DNA of 64,000 nt from Candidatus Amarolinea dominans (GTDB taxonomy: Bacteria > Chloroflexota > Anaerolineae > SSC4 > Amarolineaceae). Under the pieces are notes generated by a model. The model did no database searches. It saw nothing but the letters and a program-made list of their open reading frames with translations, and was not told where the DNA came from. The translations under genes were made by a program, and so were the position numbers. Positions 1 to 7,954 of the stretch are shown here, piece after piece. The DNA is taken from NCBI GenBank assembly GCA_016719785.1, contig JADJYJ010000031.1:248001-312000 (forward strand), read 5' to 3'. The first letter of the stretch is position 1. Every line of letters starts with the position of its first letter.

Positions 1-501
1 GCTTGTCCGCGGCCCGCGACCAGGCGCACCTCCGGCCGCGCCACGTAGTGATGGCTGAACGCCATGATATGTTCGTACTCGCCGCTCAGCCCCAGGTACG
101 CCCCCTGCGCATCTTCCCCCAGCACCAGCCAGGCGCGCTCGTAGGGCGCATTGGGCAGTTCACCATGCAGCGGATGGCTATCGTGTCGCGCCGGGGACGC
201 CCATGGCCGTTGCGCCGCAGTGAATCAGGAACCCGCCGTAGGTCTCCAGATAATTGCGCGTCGGTCGCGGCGCGCTGAACATGGACTTCATGGTCAGATC
301 GCGACCGCCGAACGCGGCCGACCAGATCTGTTGACCCTGGAACGGCAGCATGACCAACTCGCCCAACTCGTTGCGCAGCCGCAGCGCGCAGACGCCGCTG
401 TCGTAGCGAAACGTGCTGGCCGTCAGCGGCCCACATTCCACCAGCAGTCGCTCTCGCTCGCCAAAGACGGCGGGTGTCAAATGAACGTTCGTTCGTTTCA
501 T
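1..501 (-). pseudogene. DUF4432 / aldose-epimerase-like sugar protein, frameshifted and cut by window edge
   Basis: The start codon (499-501) overlaps the rhamnulokinase stop by four bases (ATGA), so the two are translationally coupled. The N-terminal part reads to a stop near 178. It ends in an HCGATAMGVPG motif, and the next frame carries on as SHPLHGELPNAPYERAW, which is contiguous in the DUF4432 (galactose mutarotase-like fold) family. A single extra base around 180-190 accounts for the break. Members of this family sit in sugar operons and are thought to act on free sugars or their anomers. The 3' end lies beyond base 1. It is either a recent pseudogene or a sequencing indel; the conserved residues on both sides of the break favour a very recent event or an error. 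Confidence 0.7.
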
Positions 502-1991
502 GTCAACGCTTCCAGGCGACCGAGCCGCTCATCCCGGTCGGGGCGCGGCCGCGGTTCGAACGCCTCGACTTCGAAGGAGCGGCGCACGAGATCGCGACCC
601 TCGGCCAGGGAGGCCAGGGCGCCGGTCGCCAGCATCTGCATCAGGATGTTGCCGATGGCGGTCGCTTCCACCGGCCCGGCGATGACCGGCCGGCCGGTGA
701 AGTCGGCGGCCAATTGATTGAGCAGGCGGTTCTGGCTGCCGCCGCCCACGATGTGCAGCGGCGCGGCCGTCCGGCCGGTCAACCCCTCGATGCGCGCCAG
801 CGTGCTGCGATACTTCAGCGCCAGGCTCTCATAGACCACGGCCGCCAGTGCGCCGGCGGTATCTGGCACAGGCTGGCCCGTGCGTTGACAAAAGGCGCGC
901 ACACGGCCGGGCATATCGCCAGGGGCTGCGAACTCGGCCGCGTCCACATCAATCACGGCCGTGGCCGGCATGGCTGCCCCGGCCGCGGCCACGATCTGAT
1001 CCCACGACAGGGGGCGACCCGCGGCGGCCCAGGCGCGGCGACATTCCTGGATGATCCACAGCCCGGTGATGTTCTTCAGCAGGCGCACGGTGCCGCACAC
1101 GCCGCCTTCGTTGGTCACGTTGGCGACCAGGCTGGCCGCGTTGATGACCGGCGCCTGCGTTTCGACGCCCAGCAGCGACCAGGTGCCGGAGCTGAGGTAG
1201 GCGTGATGCGCGCCTTCTGCCGGCACCGCGGCCACCGCGCTCGCGGTGTCGTGACAGCCCGGAGCCACAACCAGCACGCCCTGCGCGCCGGTTTCCGCGG
1301 CCACGTGCGGCAGCAGATCGCCCAGGACCGTGCCCGGCTCCACGATGGGCGGCAGGATGTGCGTCGGCAGGCCGAGCCGCGCCAGCAGGTCAACGGCCCA
1401 TTGACCGCGGTAGGGATCGAGAAACTGCGTGGTGCTGGCAATGGTGCGCTCGCTCAGCGCCCGGCCCGTCAGCCAGTAGTTGAGCAGATCGGGCGTCAGC
1501 AGCAGGGTGGCGGCCGCGGTCAGGCCGGGGTCCTGGCGTTCGGCCAGGGCCAGGAGCTGATAGAGCGTGTTCAACTGCATGAACTGAATGCCGGTTGCGG
1601 CAAAGATCTCCTCGCGTGGCACGCGACGGAACGCAGCCCCCATCATGCCATCGGTGCGGCTGTCGCGATAGTGGTAGGGGTTGCCGAGCAGTTGGCCGCG
1701 GCCATCCAGCAGGCCAAAATCCACCCCCCAGGTGTCAATGCCCAGGCTGGTCAGCGGGCCGTTGCCGGCGGCCGCGGCCCGGCGCAGCCCCTCTTTGATC
1801 TCGGCGAACAGGCCCAGGATATTCCAGTGCAGACTGGTTCCCCCGTCGGCGCGCGGCAGTTGCACCGGCCCGTTGGCGAAGCGGTGCAGCTCGACCAGCG
1901 TCAGGCGTTCTCCGTCGAAGCGACCGACGATGGCCCGCCCCCCCGAAGCGCCGAGGTCAAGCGCAAGGTAATTGCGTGTAGACCGGTTCAC
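498..1991 (-). CDS. rhaB: Rhamnulokinase (FGGY carbohydrate kinase)
   Basis: 497 codons, normal for RhaB. It phosphorylates L-rhamnulose (or a related 6-deoxyketose such as L-fuculose) with ATP in the cytoplasm. The N-terminus has the FGGY phosphate-binding motif LDLGASGGRAIVGRFDG. The RhaB-like segments HRFANGPVQL, LHWNILGLFAEIK and GIDTWGVDFGLLD follow, and the C-terminal domain carries HIVGGGSQNRLLNQLAAD. It lies downstream of the fucose isomerase-like gene (gap about 70 bases) and overlaps the DUF4432 gene. The sequence resembles RhaB more than FucK, but the neighbouring isomerase is FucI-like, so the true substrate may be L-fuculose or D-ribulose-type sugars. The family is certain; the substrate is inferred. 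Confidence 0.9.
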   Translation of the reverse strand: MNRSTRNYLALDLGASGGRAIVGRFDGERLTLVELHRFANGPVQLPRADGGTSLHWNILGLFAEIKEGLRRAAAAGNGPLTSLGIDTWGVDFGLLDGRGQLLGNPYHYRDSRTDGMMGAAFRRVPREEIFAATGIQFMQLNTLYQLLALAERQDPGLTAAATLLLTPDLLNYWLTGRALSERTIASTTQFLDPYRGQWAVDLLARLGLPTHILPPIVEPGTVLGDLLPHVAAETGAQGVLVVAPGCHDTASAVAAVPAEGAHHAYLSSGTWSLLGVETQAPVINAASLVANVTNEGGVCGTVRLLKNITGLWIIQECRRAWAAAGRPLSWDQIVAAAGAAMPATAVIDVDAAEFAAPGDMPGRVRAFCQRTGQPVPDTAGALAAVVYESLALKYRSTLARIEGLTGRTAAPLHIVGGGSQNRLLNQLAADFTGRPVIAGPVEATAIGNILMQMLATGALASLAEGRDLVRRSFEVEAFEPRPRPDRDERLGRLEALT

Positions 1992-2015
1992 GGTTCTCCT
2001 CGATCGGGAAAGCCT

Positions 2016-2047
2016 TTGCGCCCCTGCGCCGTGGCGTCTTTGCGTTT
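2016..2047. repeat. Dispersed intergenic motif containing GCGCCGTGGCGTC (copy 1)
   Basis: The short gap between rhaB and the isomerase gene holds a phrase built on CCTGCGCCGTGGCGTC. It recurs in the same orientation at 60435-60467, between an acyltransferase and an epimerase gene. Both copies are intergenic. The pattern fits a low-complexity dispersed repeat rather than a gene part. Confidence 0.5.
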
Positions 2048-2060
2048 GGGCTTTTTCGTG

Positions 2061-3779
2061 TCAAAGCTTCCGTCCCAGCATCAGCTTGGCGTTGTTTTCA
2101 CCACCGTTGGCGGCGTAAAGCAACGGCAGCGGCCGATCCACCCCTTCGATGAACGCTGGGCGGGCGCTCCAGTTGGCCTGCGACAGGACGCAGTTCAAGT
2201 CCATCCAGTATTGCAGCCGTGCCGGGCTGAGTCCCTGCACCATGTGAAAATGGTTGGCCGGCGGCAGATGCTTGTACTCGCCCATCGTGGCGTACTTGGG
2301 CACCACAAACGTGTGCGGCCATTGCGGCGTGGTGGCTTTGCACAGCGCGGTGGCGAGCGGTTCGGGCACGCCGGCCGAACTGGCCTCGTCCCAGCTCATA
2401 CTGAAAATGCCGCAGAGATCGCTGAAAGTCAGGCGCCCGGCAATACCGGTCAGGCCACCCGGCGAGATGAAGGTGACCGAGTTGCCCATGCCGGGGAAGT
2501 AGCCGGAATCGGCCAGCGGCATACTGACGGCGGCCATGATCTCGTCCACGCTGGCGCCCGGCGCCGCGGCCCAATCGAACGACGCACTGCCAGAGTTATC
2601 GCCATCCACCAGGCCCTTGTTCGCCCAGGTCGCGTCGGGCAGACTGAAATCAAGTTTCTGCGCCAGCGCCTTCAATTCCCACGGCTCCCACACCTTGCGG
2701 AAATCCATGAAGAGGGGCGGAGCGCCGCCGGTCAAACCGGACATGAAGAGCATGGTGAGCAGCCCTTGCATGTCGGCCTCGGTGGCGAAGGGGACCGGCG
2801 TCTTGCGGCCGTTGTGATCGAAGGTCGAGTTGAAGAAGGACTCCATGGCGTCGGCCACCGGCAGCGGAATACCCCGCAGATCGGAGCCCCATTCGAGCTG
2901 GCTCATGAAGCCGCCGCCCACCGCGTTCAGATCAGTCAACAGATTGCGCGTGATCAGGTAGAGCGCCAGGCTCTGATCGAACCGGTCCGAGTCCACCTGG
3001 TCGCGCAGTTCCAGCCGTTGGCCCAGGTGATGATCCACGAAACCCCGCAGCGCCTTGAGTTCGGCCGCGTCATAGGCTTTCCTGGCGAGCATGTCGGAGA
3101 GCAGCTTCATGTCCAGGCGGGTGATTTCCACGCCAAACTGACGCCGCGTGGGGATGACGTGCGCGAGCGCGGTTTCCATGCCCATGCTGTCATGGCCGAA
3201 GATGACCACGCGGCGCCCCTTCAGCGCCTGGGTAGTCACGGCCGCGTAGGCCCAATCCACCAGCGCCTGCGCCGTGCCCTCGCTCATCGGCGGGTTCATG
3301 CCGCTGTCAGGCCATGAGCCTACGTTGAGGTGCGAGAGCTTGCCGTACTGCGCCAGCGCGCCGTTGACCGCGTGCGCAAAGACGACCCCAGGTTTGGGGC
3401 CGGAATTTCCACAGGTGAAGTTGATCGGGGTATCCCTGGGGAATTGAGCGAGCAGCGAAATCACGCTGAGCTGCGGAAAGGCCCAGGTGTCGGGTGTACA
3501 GACCAGGATCTTGACGCCGGCGTCCTGAAACTGCTTGGCGACCGCATCCGCCTGCGGTTCGCCGTCCACCAGGGTGGGCGACCAGACGACTTTGACCGCC
3601 GAGCCGTCAGGAAGTTTGACCCGATCGGCCAGCATGTCAGCCACCATCTGGCAGATGTTGCGGCAGCGTTGGCGGCTGGCGGCATCAATGCGCGGGTCGC
3701 CGGCCACGAACACGCCGATCGCGGGGGTGTTGTGCGCGACTACGGGGACAGAATCGGAAAGAGCCATCGCTTTTTGCAT
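2061..3779 (-). CDS. fucI: L-fucose isomerase-like aldose-ketose isomerase
   Basis: 572 codons from the ATG at 3779, which is preceded by a GGGAGA ribosome site. An ATG 11 codons upstream lacks one. The protein matches the FucI fold: an N-terminal GVFVAGDPRID segment, the central FATEADMQG motif and the MDFRKVWEPWE motif. These contain the Glu and Asp expected to bind the catalytic Mn2+. The enzyme interconverts L-fucose and L-fuculose (some members accept D-arabinose or other sugars) in the cytoplasm. It lies between the 138-bp repeats and rhaB on the same strand, so sugars taken up by the adjacent ABC importer would be isomerised here and then phosphorylated by the kinase. The family is clear; the substrate is inferred. 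Confidence 0.85.
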   Translation of the reverse strand: MQKAMALSDSVPVVAHNTPAIGVFVAGDPRIDAASRQRCRNICQMVADMLADRVKLPDGSAVKVVWSPTLVDGEPQADAVAKQFQDAGVKILVCTPDTWAFPQLSVISLLAQFPRDTPINFTCGNSGPKPGVVFAHAVNGALAQYGKLSHLNVGSWPDSGMNPPMSEGTAQALVDWAYAAVTTQALKGRRVVIFGHDSMGMETALAHVIPTRRQFGVEITRLDMKLLSDMLARKAYDAAELKALRGFVDHHLGQRLELRDQVDSDRFDQSLALYLITRNLLTDLNAVGGGFMSQLEWGSDLRGIPLPVADAMESFFNSTFDHNGRKTPVPFATEADMQGLLTMLFMSGLTGGAPPLFMDFRKVWEPWELKALAQKLDFSLPDATWANKGLVDGDNSGSASFDWAAAPGASVDEIMAAVSMPLADSGYFPGMGNSVTFISPGGLTGIAGRLTFSDLCGIFSMSWDEASSAGVPEPLATALCKATTPQWPHTFVVPKYATMGEYKHLPPANHFHMVQGLSPARLQYWMDLNCVLSQANWSARPAFIEGVDRPLPLLYAANGGENNAKLMLGRKL

Positions 3780-3850
3780 GGTTGGTCTCCCTGCAATTGT
3801 GTCGTTGTCCATGAGCCATTTTTGTCAGTAGGGCGAGCCGCGGCTCATGG

Positions 3851-4263
3851 CCGCCGAATGAATTCGGGGCGAAGGGGCGTTCCGCCGGGCGTCCACCTGC
3901 GTGGACGCGCTGGTCGGCGCAGGCCGACCTGGCGGCGGAACGCCCGTCAGGCGCGATTTCAATCGCTCTCCCTGACGATGCGAAGACGCCGCCGAATGAA
4001 TTCGGGGCGAATGGGCGTTCCGCCGGGCGTCCACCTGCGTGGACGCGCTGGTCGGCGCAGGCCGACCTGGCGGCGGAACGCCCGTCAGGCGCGATTTCAA
4101 TCGCTCTCCCTGACGATGCGAAGACGCCGCCGAATGAATTCGGGGCGAAGGGGCGTTCCGCCGGGCGTCCACCTGCGTGGACGCGCTGGTCGGCGCAGGC
4201 CGACCTGGCGGCGGAACGCCCGTCAGGCGCGATTTCAATCGCTCCCTAACGCTCTCCCTGACG
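3851..4263. repeat. Three tandem 138-bp palindromic repeats
   Basis: Units begin at 3851, 3989 and 4127 (exact period 138) and are almost identical; the last degenerates after about 4240. Each unit contains an outer inverted repeat, GGGCGTTCCGCCG paired with CGGCGGAACGCCC. This encloses two perfect hairpins, GCGTCCAC-ctgc-GTGGACGC and GGTCGGC-gcag-GCCGACC. The two loops (ctgc and gcag) are complementary to each other. Because 138 is a multiple of three, open frames run through the block on both strands, but these look non-coding. The block lies between the binding-protein stop and the isomerase start. It could act as an mRNA processing or stability element, or be a mobile palindromic element. 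Confidence 0.9.
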
Positions 4264-4264
4264 A

Positions 4265-5230
4265 TCAATCGTACAGGAGCGGCTTCATCTCTTCCGAGTC
4301 CACGTTGGTCTTATCCCACCACTTGAACCCGGTGTCAATGTTCTTCTCGACCTTCTCGCCCTTGATCGCCTTGACCGCGGCTTCGACAGCCTTGTAGCCG
4401 ATGCCGACCGGGTCCTGGGTGATGGCGCCAGCCATCAGGCCATCGCGCACAGCCTGCTTTTGCAGCTTGCCGGCGTCATAGCCGATCACCACGATCTTAC
4501 CGCTCTTGTTCATCTCCGTGACCGCGTTGATCACGCCGACGGCCGAGCCTTCATTGGCGCCGAAGAAGCCCTTCAGATCAGGATTGGCCTGCATGATCGC
4601 CTTGGCCAGGTCGGTGGACTTGGCATGGTCGCCGCCGCCGTACTGCACATCCACGATCGTGATGTTCGGGTACTTCTCCTTGATGCGATTGACGAAGCCA
4701 TCGCGGCGGTCAATGCCGGTGCGGCTGGTCTGATCATGCACGATGACCGCGATCTTGCCCTCGTTGTTGATCAACGCGGCCATCTTGTCCGCGGCAAACG
4801 CGGCCGCGGCGATGTTGTCGGTGGCGGCCGTTGCGACCGGGATATCGCTGTCCACGCCGGAGTCGAAACCGACAACCGGGATGTTGGCGGCCTTGGCCTT
4901 CTCCAGCAGCGGGATCAGGGCCTTGCTATCGAGCGCAGCCAGACAGAGCGCCTTGGGGTTCTTGGCGAGCGCAGCCTCCACCATCTCAACCTGCTTGTCA
5001 ACCTGGCTTTCTGATTCCGGCCCTTCGAAGGTGATCTTCACATTGTAATCCTTCGCGGCCTGCTCAGCGCCCATCTTGACGGCCTGCCAGAACTGATGCT
5101 GGAAGCCCTTGGAAATCACAGGGATGTAAATATCCCCGGAGGCGGCTGGCGTGGGGGCGGCGGTCCCGCACCCGGTCAGCAGCGATGCAACAACCAACAG
5201 GGTCAGTACAACGAACCAATTCTTCTTCAT
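4265..5230 (-). CDS. Sugar ABC transporter substrate-binding lipoprotein (RbsB-like)
   Basis: 321 codons from the ATG at 5230, which has an AGGAG site eight bases upstream. The N-terminus is a lipoprotein signal (MKKNWF, hydrophobic stretch, LLTGCG lipobox), so it should be anchored outside the membrane. The rest is a type I periplasmic-binding fold: PVISKGFQHQFWQAVKMGAEQAA at the start, then VVGFDSGVDSD, DRRDGF and a hinge near VVIGYDAGK, as in ribose/xylose/rhamnose binders. It precedes the isomerase gene and follows the permease gene in the same transcript. It captures the sugar for the RbsC/RbsA-type importer. The ligand is inferred to be a 6-deoxyhexose from the enzymes present. Confidence 0.92.
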   Translation of the reverse strand: MKKNWFVVLTLLVVASLLTGCGTAAPTPAASGDIYIPVISKGFQHQFWQAVKMGAEQAAKDYNVKITFEGPESESQVDKQVEMVEAALAKNPKALCLAALDSKALIPLLEKAKAANIPVVGFDSGVDSDIPVATAATDNIAAAAFAADKMAALINNEGKIAVIVHDQTSRTGIDRRDGFVNRIKEKYPNITIVDVQYGGGDHAKSTDLAKAIMQANPDLKGFFGANEGSAVGVINAVTEMNKSGKIVVIGYDAGKLQKQAVRDGLMAGAITQDPVGIGYKAVEAAVKAIKGEKVEKNIDTGFKWWDKTNVDSEEMKPLLYD

Positions 5231-5374
5231 ACGTTCTGCTCCTTCTGTGTGCAACGAAACTTATTGTCAAGCCCACAATGGGCCTCAGGGATGCTCAAGC
5301 ATGAATTCCAACCGCTCATCACTTGAACGATCCCCTAACAACCAACAGAGTATTGCCGTCACCCCTGCCCGCGC

Positions 5375-6376
5375 CTACGTGTTCCGGCGCCGCACGATGT
5401 CGGCGTACACCGCGAAGATGACGATCACACCGGTCACCACCATCTGCCATTCCTGCGGCACAGCCATGATGCGCAGGCCGTTGGTCAGCGTGCTCATGAT
5501 GAACGCGCCGATGATGGTGCCCAGGATGGTGCCTTCACCGCCGCTCAGCGAGGTGCCGCCAATCACCGCCGCGGCGATGGCGTCCAGTTCATAGCCGGCG
5601 CCCAACGCGGGCTGTGCGGAGTTGAGGCGCGCGGCCATCAGCACGCCGCCTAAACCGGCGAACAGGCCACAAAGCGAGTAGACGGCGATCTTCCATGTGT
5701 CCACATTGACGCCGGAGAGGCGCGTGGCCTCTTCGTTGCTGCCCATCGCAAAGGTGTAGCGGCCCAGGATCGTCTTGCTCAGGATCAGGCTGGCCACCAA
5801 CGCGGCGCCGAAGAGAATCAGCACGGCGTTGGGAATATCAAAACCGGGAATGAGGCGGCCCAGGATGGACCCCATCGCAATCTGGTTGAACGCGGGGGTA
5901 TCGAGCAGATAGACCGGCTTGGAGTGTGACAGGATCAGCGACAGGCCTTTGGTGATCATCATCATGCCCAGGGTGGCGATGAAGGGCGGGATCTTCATCT
6001 TCGCGATGACGATGCCGTTGACCATGCCGCACAGGGTGCCCGCCAGCAGGCCACCGATGACGCCGACCCCTACCGGCAGTCCCAGGTCAACGATGAACAC
6101 GCCGCTCATCACCGCGGAGAAGGTCAACACCGTGCCGATGGAGAGATCAATGCCGCCGGTGACAATGACAAAGGTGACGCCCAGGGCCAGCACGCCGTTG
6201 ACCGCGGTCGAAAGCAGAATGGCGACAACGTTGTCGAACTGGCGGAAGTAGGGCGATGCCAGCGAAAAGCCGATGAAGATCACGATCAGGCCGGCAAAGG
6301 CCAAAATCTTCTGCATGGCGTCGGGGCGGATCAGCACTCGTTTGGCGGTCGTCGCAGGTGTTGTCTTGCTAGTCAT
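5375..6376 (-). CDS. Sugar ABC transporter permease (RbsC-like)
   Basis: 333 codons, normal length. It is a polytopic membrane protein of the BPD_transp_2 family. Recognisable segments are ALGVTFVIVTGGIDLSIG, the ATLGMM segment, SNEEATRLSGVNV and GGTSLSGGEGTILGTIIGA, all conserved in ribose-type permeases. The start at 6376 has a GAGGAAGG site. Its start is three bases from the ATPase stop, so the two genes are tightly coupled. It forms the channel of the importer with the neighbouring ATPase and binding protein. A gap of about 145 bases separates it from the binding-protein gene, and no clear element is visible there. Confidence 0.92.
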   Translation of the reverse strand: MTSKTTPATTAKRVLIRPDAMQKILAFAGLIVIFIGFSLASPYFRQFDNVVAILLSTAVNGVLALGVTFVIVTGGIDLSIGTVLTFSAVMSGVFIVDLGLPVGVGVIGGLLAGTLCGMVNGIVIAKMKIPPFIATLGMMMITKGLSLILSHSKPVYLLDTPAFNQIAMGSILGRLIPGFDIPNAVLILFGAALVASLILSKTILGRYTFAMGSNEEATRLSGVNVDTWKIAVYSLCGLFAGLGGVLMAARLNSAQPALGAGYELDAIAAAVIGGTSLSGGEGTILGTIIGAFIMSTLTNGLRIMAVPQEWQMVVTGVIVIFAVYADIVRRRNT

Positions 6377-6379
6377 GGC

Positions 6380-7924
6380 TCAACCTTCCTCGCTTGCGGT
6401 CGTCGCCGCGGCTGCGTCAACAATACTGCCGCGCTGCGTTGCATATTTCATGATCCGTTCCTGCGTGGCTTCAGCCGCGGTCAGCTCACCGGTGATCCGA
6501 CCCTCGCACATCACCACGATGCGATGACTCATGCGTAGAATTTCGGGTAGTTCCGACGAGATCATCATGATGGCCTTGCCCTGCTGCGCCAACTCGTTCA
6601 ACAGCCGGTAAATCTCGCTCTTGGCGCCGACATCAATGCCGCGGGTCGGCTCGTCGAAAATCAGAATGTCAGTATCGGCGGTCAGCCACTTGCCGACAAT
6701 GACTTTCTGCTGATTGCCGCCGGAAAGGTTGCGCACACGCTGCCTGAGTCCGGGCGTCTTGATGGCCAACGCCTGGACGTGCTCCTGCGCCGTCTTGTGA
6801 GTCCGGTTCGTGTTGACCCAACCCAGCCCGTTGATGAACTTACGCAGCGAGGCCAGGGCAATGTTGGTTTCCACGTCCAGGCCCAGCGCCAGGCCGTAGC
6901 GTTTGCGATCCTCAGACAGATAGGCGATGCCATGCCTGACCGCGTCGCGCGGATGCCTGATCTGCACCGACTGGCCCTTGATGACCATCTGGCCGGAATC
7001 GTACGGGTCGGCGCCGAAGATGGCGCGCGCCACCTCGGTGCGACCGGCGCCCATCAGCCCGGCAAACCCCAGGATTTCGCCCTTCTTGAGGCGAAAATTG
7101 ATGTCGCGCAACACCCTGCCCCGATTCAGGCCCTTCACTTCCAGCGCGATATCCTGGCTGGGCCTTTCCGGCAGCTCCGGGGTGGACTCGAAGATCGTGC
7201 GGCCCACCATCAGGCTGATGATCTGGTCAATCGTCACTTCTTTGGTGTTGACGGTGTCAATCGTGCGGCTATCGCGCATCACCGTGATGCGATCGGAGAT
7301 CTGTTTCAACTCCTCCAGGCGGTGCGAGATATGCACGATGCCCACGCCCTTTGCCCGCAGTTGGCGCACGATACGGAAAAGATCGTCTATTTCCGATTCC
7401 GTCAGCGCGGCGGTCGGCTCGTCCATGATGAGCACTTCAGAGTTGAACGACAGGGCCTTGGCAATTTCTACCATCTGCTGCATGGCGACGGTGAGATCGG
7501 CCACTTTCGTGCGCGGGTTCAGTTTCAGGTGCATCATCTCGAAGAGCTGCTCGGCCTTCTTGTTGGTCGCATCGTCGTCTACGAGGAAGCGGACGCCGCG
7601 CCGCGGTTCGCGGCCGATGAAGATGTTCTGCGCCACGGTCAGGTGCGGCATCAGGTTCAATTCCTGGTGAATGATGCTGATGCCCAAGTCCTGCGCCGCG
7701 CGTGGGTTGGGGATGTCCACTTCCTGGCCCCTGTAATAGATGCGGCCCGCGTCCTTGCGGTAGACGCCGGAGAGAATCTTCATCAGGGTGGATTTGCCTG
7801 CGCCGTTCTCACCGACCAGGGCATGCACCTCGCCGGGACGCAGTTCGAAGTGCGCCTGATCCAGCGCATGAACGCCAGGAAAGCTCTTGTCAATCCCTTC
7901 CATCACCACGAGGGTTTCACTCAT
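6380..7924 (-). CDS. Sugar ABC transporter ATP-binding protein, two ABC domains (RbsA-like)
   Basis: 514 codons with two nucleotide-binding domains. The first has Walker A GENGAGKST (about residue 38) and the LIMDEPTAAL Walker B. The second has a degenerate Walker A-like GLMGAGRTE, the signature LSGGNQQKV and IFDEPTRGIDVG. This two-domain layout and the degenerate second P-loop are typical of carbohydrate importers (CUT2 class). It energises the adjacent permease. It lies directly downstream of the LacI-family regulator gene (gap about 30 bases) and three bases upstream of the permease gene. Confidence 0.93.
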   Translation of the reverse strand: MSETLVVMEGIDKSFPGVHALDQAHFELRPGEVHALVGENGAGKSTLMKILSGVYRKDAGRIYYRGQEVDIPNPRAAQDLGISIIHQELNLMPHLTVAQNIFIGREPRRGVRFLVDDDATNKKAEQLFEMMHLKLNPRTKVADLTVAMQQMVEIAKALSFNSEVLIMDEPTAALTESEIDDLFRIVRQLRAKGVGIVHISHRLEELKQISDRITVMRDSRTIDTVNTKEVTIDQIISLMVGRTIFESTPELPERPSQDIALEVKGLNRGRVLRDINFRLKKGEILGFAGLMGAGRTEVARAIFGADPYDSGQMVIKGQSVQIRHPRDAVRHGIAYLSEDRKRYGLALGLDVETNIALASLRKFINGLGWVNTNRTHKTAQEHVQALAIKTPGLRQRVRNLSGGNQQKVIVGKWLTADTDILIFDEPTRGIDVGAKSEIYRLLNELAQQGKAIMMISSELPEILRMSHRIVVMCEGRITGELTAAEATQERIMKYATQRGSIVDAAAATTASEEG

Positions 7925-7954
7925 GCGTCGTCCTCCTTGCCCTGATGTGACAAT

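Noticed and set aside
474..3317. Very long plus-strand open frame antisense to the rhaB and isomerase genes
   Set aside because: It is the GC-rich shadow of two clear minus-strand enzyme genes; its translation is low-complexity with no family features.
3851..4263. CRISPR array
   Set aside because: Three tandem 138-bp units with no unique spacers; internal palindromes explain the structure.
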